The notes beneath the pieces were generated by a model, which ran no database searches, was not told the origin of the DNA, and saw nothing but the letters and a program-made list of their open reading frames with translations. The translations under genes and the position numbers were made by a program. Shown here piece after piece: positions 19,531-20,825 of a stretch of DNA of 20,825 bases (its first letter is position 1; each line of letters opens with the position of its first letter). The stretch lies in IMG/VR virus record IMGVR_UViG_3300032322_003167, positions 1 through 20,825 of that record. The stretch is one strand, 5' to 3'. The DNA is from a virus.

Positions 19531-20825
19531 TATCTAACCTGCGTTACTGTAACTATGGATGAAGGAACTGCTGGGCGAGCAGGGTTTGATTGCTCACCAG
19601 AAGCAATTACTCTCATGTTTGTATCTGGAGACTGAAGCATGATTTGAACATAGTCATTAGCAGCAAGTGTCAGAACAAAGTTCCAGGAGGCAAGGTACTT
19701 TCCATTATTTCCAAGCACTGTAACTTGCGTGTTTGAATTTGGGATATTTGTTCCATTTTTAGCAAACCAAATGTTTACGAGGTCATTACTGCTGTCTGTT
19801 TTGTCTAACTGTGCAGAAAACTGAATGTTGTACACACCAGCATTTGCAACAGTAATTCGAGAGCCAGAGACAATTGAAACCCCAACCGCTTCTGCCGTTG
19901 TGTTAAGTGGGAGCGCATAAGCGGTCGTAGCGCTAGTCAGTAATAGGTCTGTGGTGTCATAGAAAGAACCGTAGTACCCACTGAAAGTAGAAGTTCCTTT
20001 ATAGGCGGTTGTCTGAACTGTGTTGTCATGAAAAGTTATTCCAGAACCAGATTGTTCTAGTTGAATACCAGAAGAGTCAATTACTGTGCTCAGCACACCT
20101 TCATACTGCCCGCTAGGCGTTGTGTAGAAACGAATTTCCGTTGGGGTATCGTTTGCTTCAAAGTCTTCTTTTGCATAAAAATCAACAAACACTGGAGGGT
20201 CATCTCCAGCAATCCCAAAGTCAGCGCCAGGTCTCCAGCCAGCGCCAGTGATTCTGAATAGTGGACCAGTTCTTGCAGCAGTTGGAGAAGCAGATGTTCC
20301 AGCAGCATGTCGTCCAGCCATCTGGCTGAAAACAGAATTTCCATAACTATCATTGACAATTCTACTTGTTAAGTTGTCATGACCTGTTATATGAACCATT
20401 CCACCATTGTTTACTGGAGGGGAAAAAGTTCCAACATTGTTTCCAATAATCGTCAATACTGATGATTTATTTGGATTCTGGTATGAAGATGTAATAAAAA
20501 GTTGACCTTCTGGGTCAACTCTTAAGATTCCACCAGTTGATACTGATGCTGTGCTTTCAACGATTAATCCACCAGATTGAACTCGCAGGAAGTCTTCTTG
20601 ATTACTCAATGTAATCGTTGGACCGCCATCTTGTGAAAGTATTTTTAATGATGATGCACCAACCCATACTTCGTTATATGGACTAGCAGAAGAGCCAAGA
20701 GATACTGATGAACTCAATGGAATCATGTCGCCCGCTAGATAAACAAGGCCTGTTCCTTGTGGGTCAAGATACAGGTCATCTCCAGTGTTATATACATCTG
20801 GTTTGTTTTCTATATAGTCAGCAGC
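19530..20825 (-). CDS. Tail-fibre protein with C1q-like C-terminus (5' end beyond the window)
   Basis: The frame stays open through the right edge: 33 codons precede the ATG at 20726 and read ENKPDVYNTGDDLYLDPQG and VYLAGDM, so that ATG is internal and the gene is truncated by the window. The visible 431 residues include PLSSSVSLGSSASPYNEVWVG, a segment frequent before fibre tips in T4-like cyanophages. A middle part contains GGILRVDPEG and IRFYTTPSGQYEG. The last 140 residues (LLLTSATTAYALPL, SRITVANAGVYNIQFSAQLD, NIWFAKNGTNIPN, YVQIMLQSP) form a C1q/TNF-like jelly-roll, a common trimeric phage receptor-binding tip. The gene is coupled by TAATG to the 58-residue gene. Confidence 0.82.
   Translation of the reverse strand, partial: AADYIENKPDVYNTGDDLYLDPQGTGLVYLAGDMIPLSSSVSLGSSASPYNEVWVGASSLKILSQDGGPTITLSNQEDFLRVQSGGLIVESTASVSTGGILRVDPEGQLFITSSYQNPNKSSVLTIIGNNVGTFSPPVNNGGMVHITGHDNLTSRIVNDSYGNSVFSQMAGRHAAGTSASPTAARTGPLFRITGAGWRPGADFGIAGDDPPVFVDFYAKEDFEANDTPTEIRFYTTPSGQYEGVLSTVIDSSGIQLEQSGSGITFHDNTVQTTAYKGTSTFSGYYGSFYDTTDLLLTSATTAYALPLNTTAEAVGVSIVSGSRITVANAGVYNIQFSAQLDKTDSSNDLVNIWFAKNGTNIPNSNTQVTVLGNNGKYLASWNFVLTLAANDYVQIMLQSPDTNMRVIASGEQSNPARPAVPSSIVTVTQVR

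Overview
The window looks like the tail-fibre and accessory region of a tailed marine phage, most like the T4-like myoviruses of cyanobacteria. The evidence is a run of very repetitive fibre genes built from modules typical of those phages, tightly packed genes with TAATG and ATGA overlaps, moderate-to-low GC, and several 2-oxoglutarate/Fe(II) oxygenase genes, which these phages often carry near their fibre genes. No replication, capsid or photosynthesis gene lies inside the window, so host and lineage are inferences. No tRNA, rRNA, CRISPR array or insertion sequence was seen, and there is no gene-free stretch above 300 bases.

Layout. The left edge (1-984, + strand) has the end of a structural-type gene, a small zinc-ribbon-like protein and a DUF6445-type oxygenase. 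From 974 to 9578 eleven genes lie on the - strand, transcribed right to left. In transcription order they are: a prolyl-hydroxylase-like oxygenase (8868-9578), an Asp/Asn beta-hydroxylase-like protein (8248-8829), a DUF6065-like protein (7170-8246), a small oxygenase (6604-7146), an oxygenase paralogue (5753-6607), a glutathione-peroxidase-fold protein that lacks its peroxidatic Cys (5104-5736), four more oxygenase paralogues (4130-5101, 3208-4125, 2358-3233, 1573-2361) and a second Asp/Asn beta-hydroxylase-like protein (974-1561). A 136-base divergent intergenic region (9579-9714) carries a 10-bp inverted repeat that supplies a -10-like element on each strand. One oxygenase (9715-10380) faces right. 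On its other side the - strand resumes with two tandem sulfotransferases (10335-11934), a fibronectin-III protein ending in eleven PPxF repeats (11962-12690), two long fibre proteins each preceded by a short protein, and a third fibre gene running off the right edge.

How it may work together (inference). Eleven predicted 2OG-Fe(II) oxygenases, two sulfotransferases and a redox-fold protein sit directly beside very repetitive fibre proteins and a Pro/Tyr/Phe repeat protein. The most economical reading is a protein-modification island: prolyl-type and Asp/Asn-type hydroxylation of fibre or PPxF repeats, perhaps followed by sulfation, altering host-binding surfaces. Modification of host proteins or of a cell-surface glycan fits the sequence equally well. 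What is solid is the family assignment and the unusual density; the substrate is unknown.
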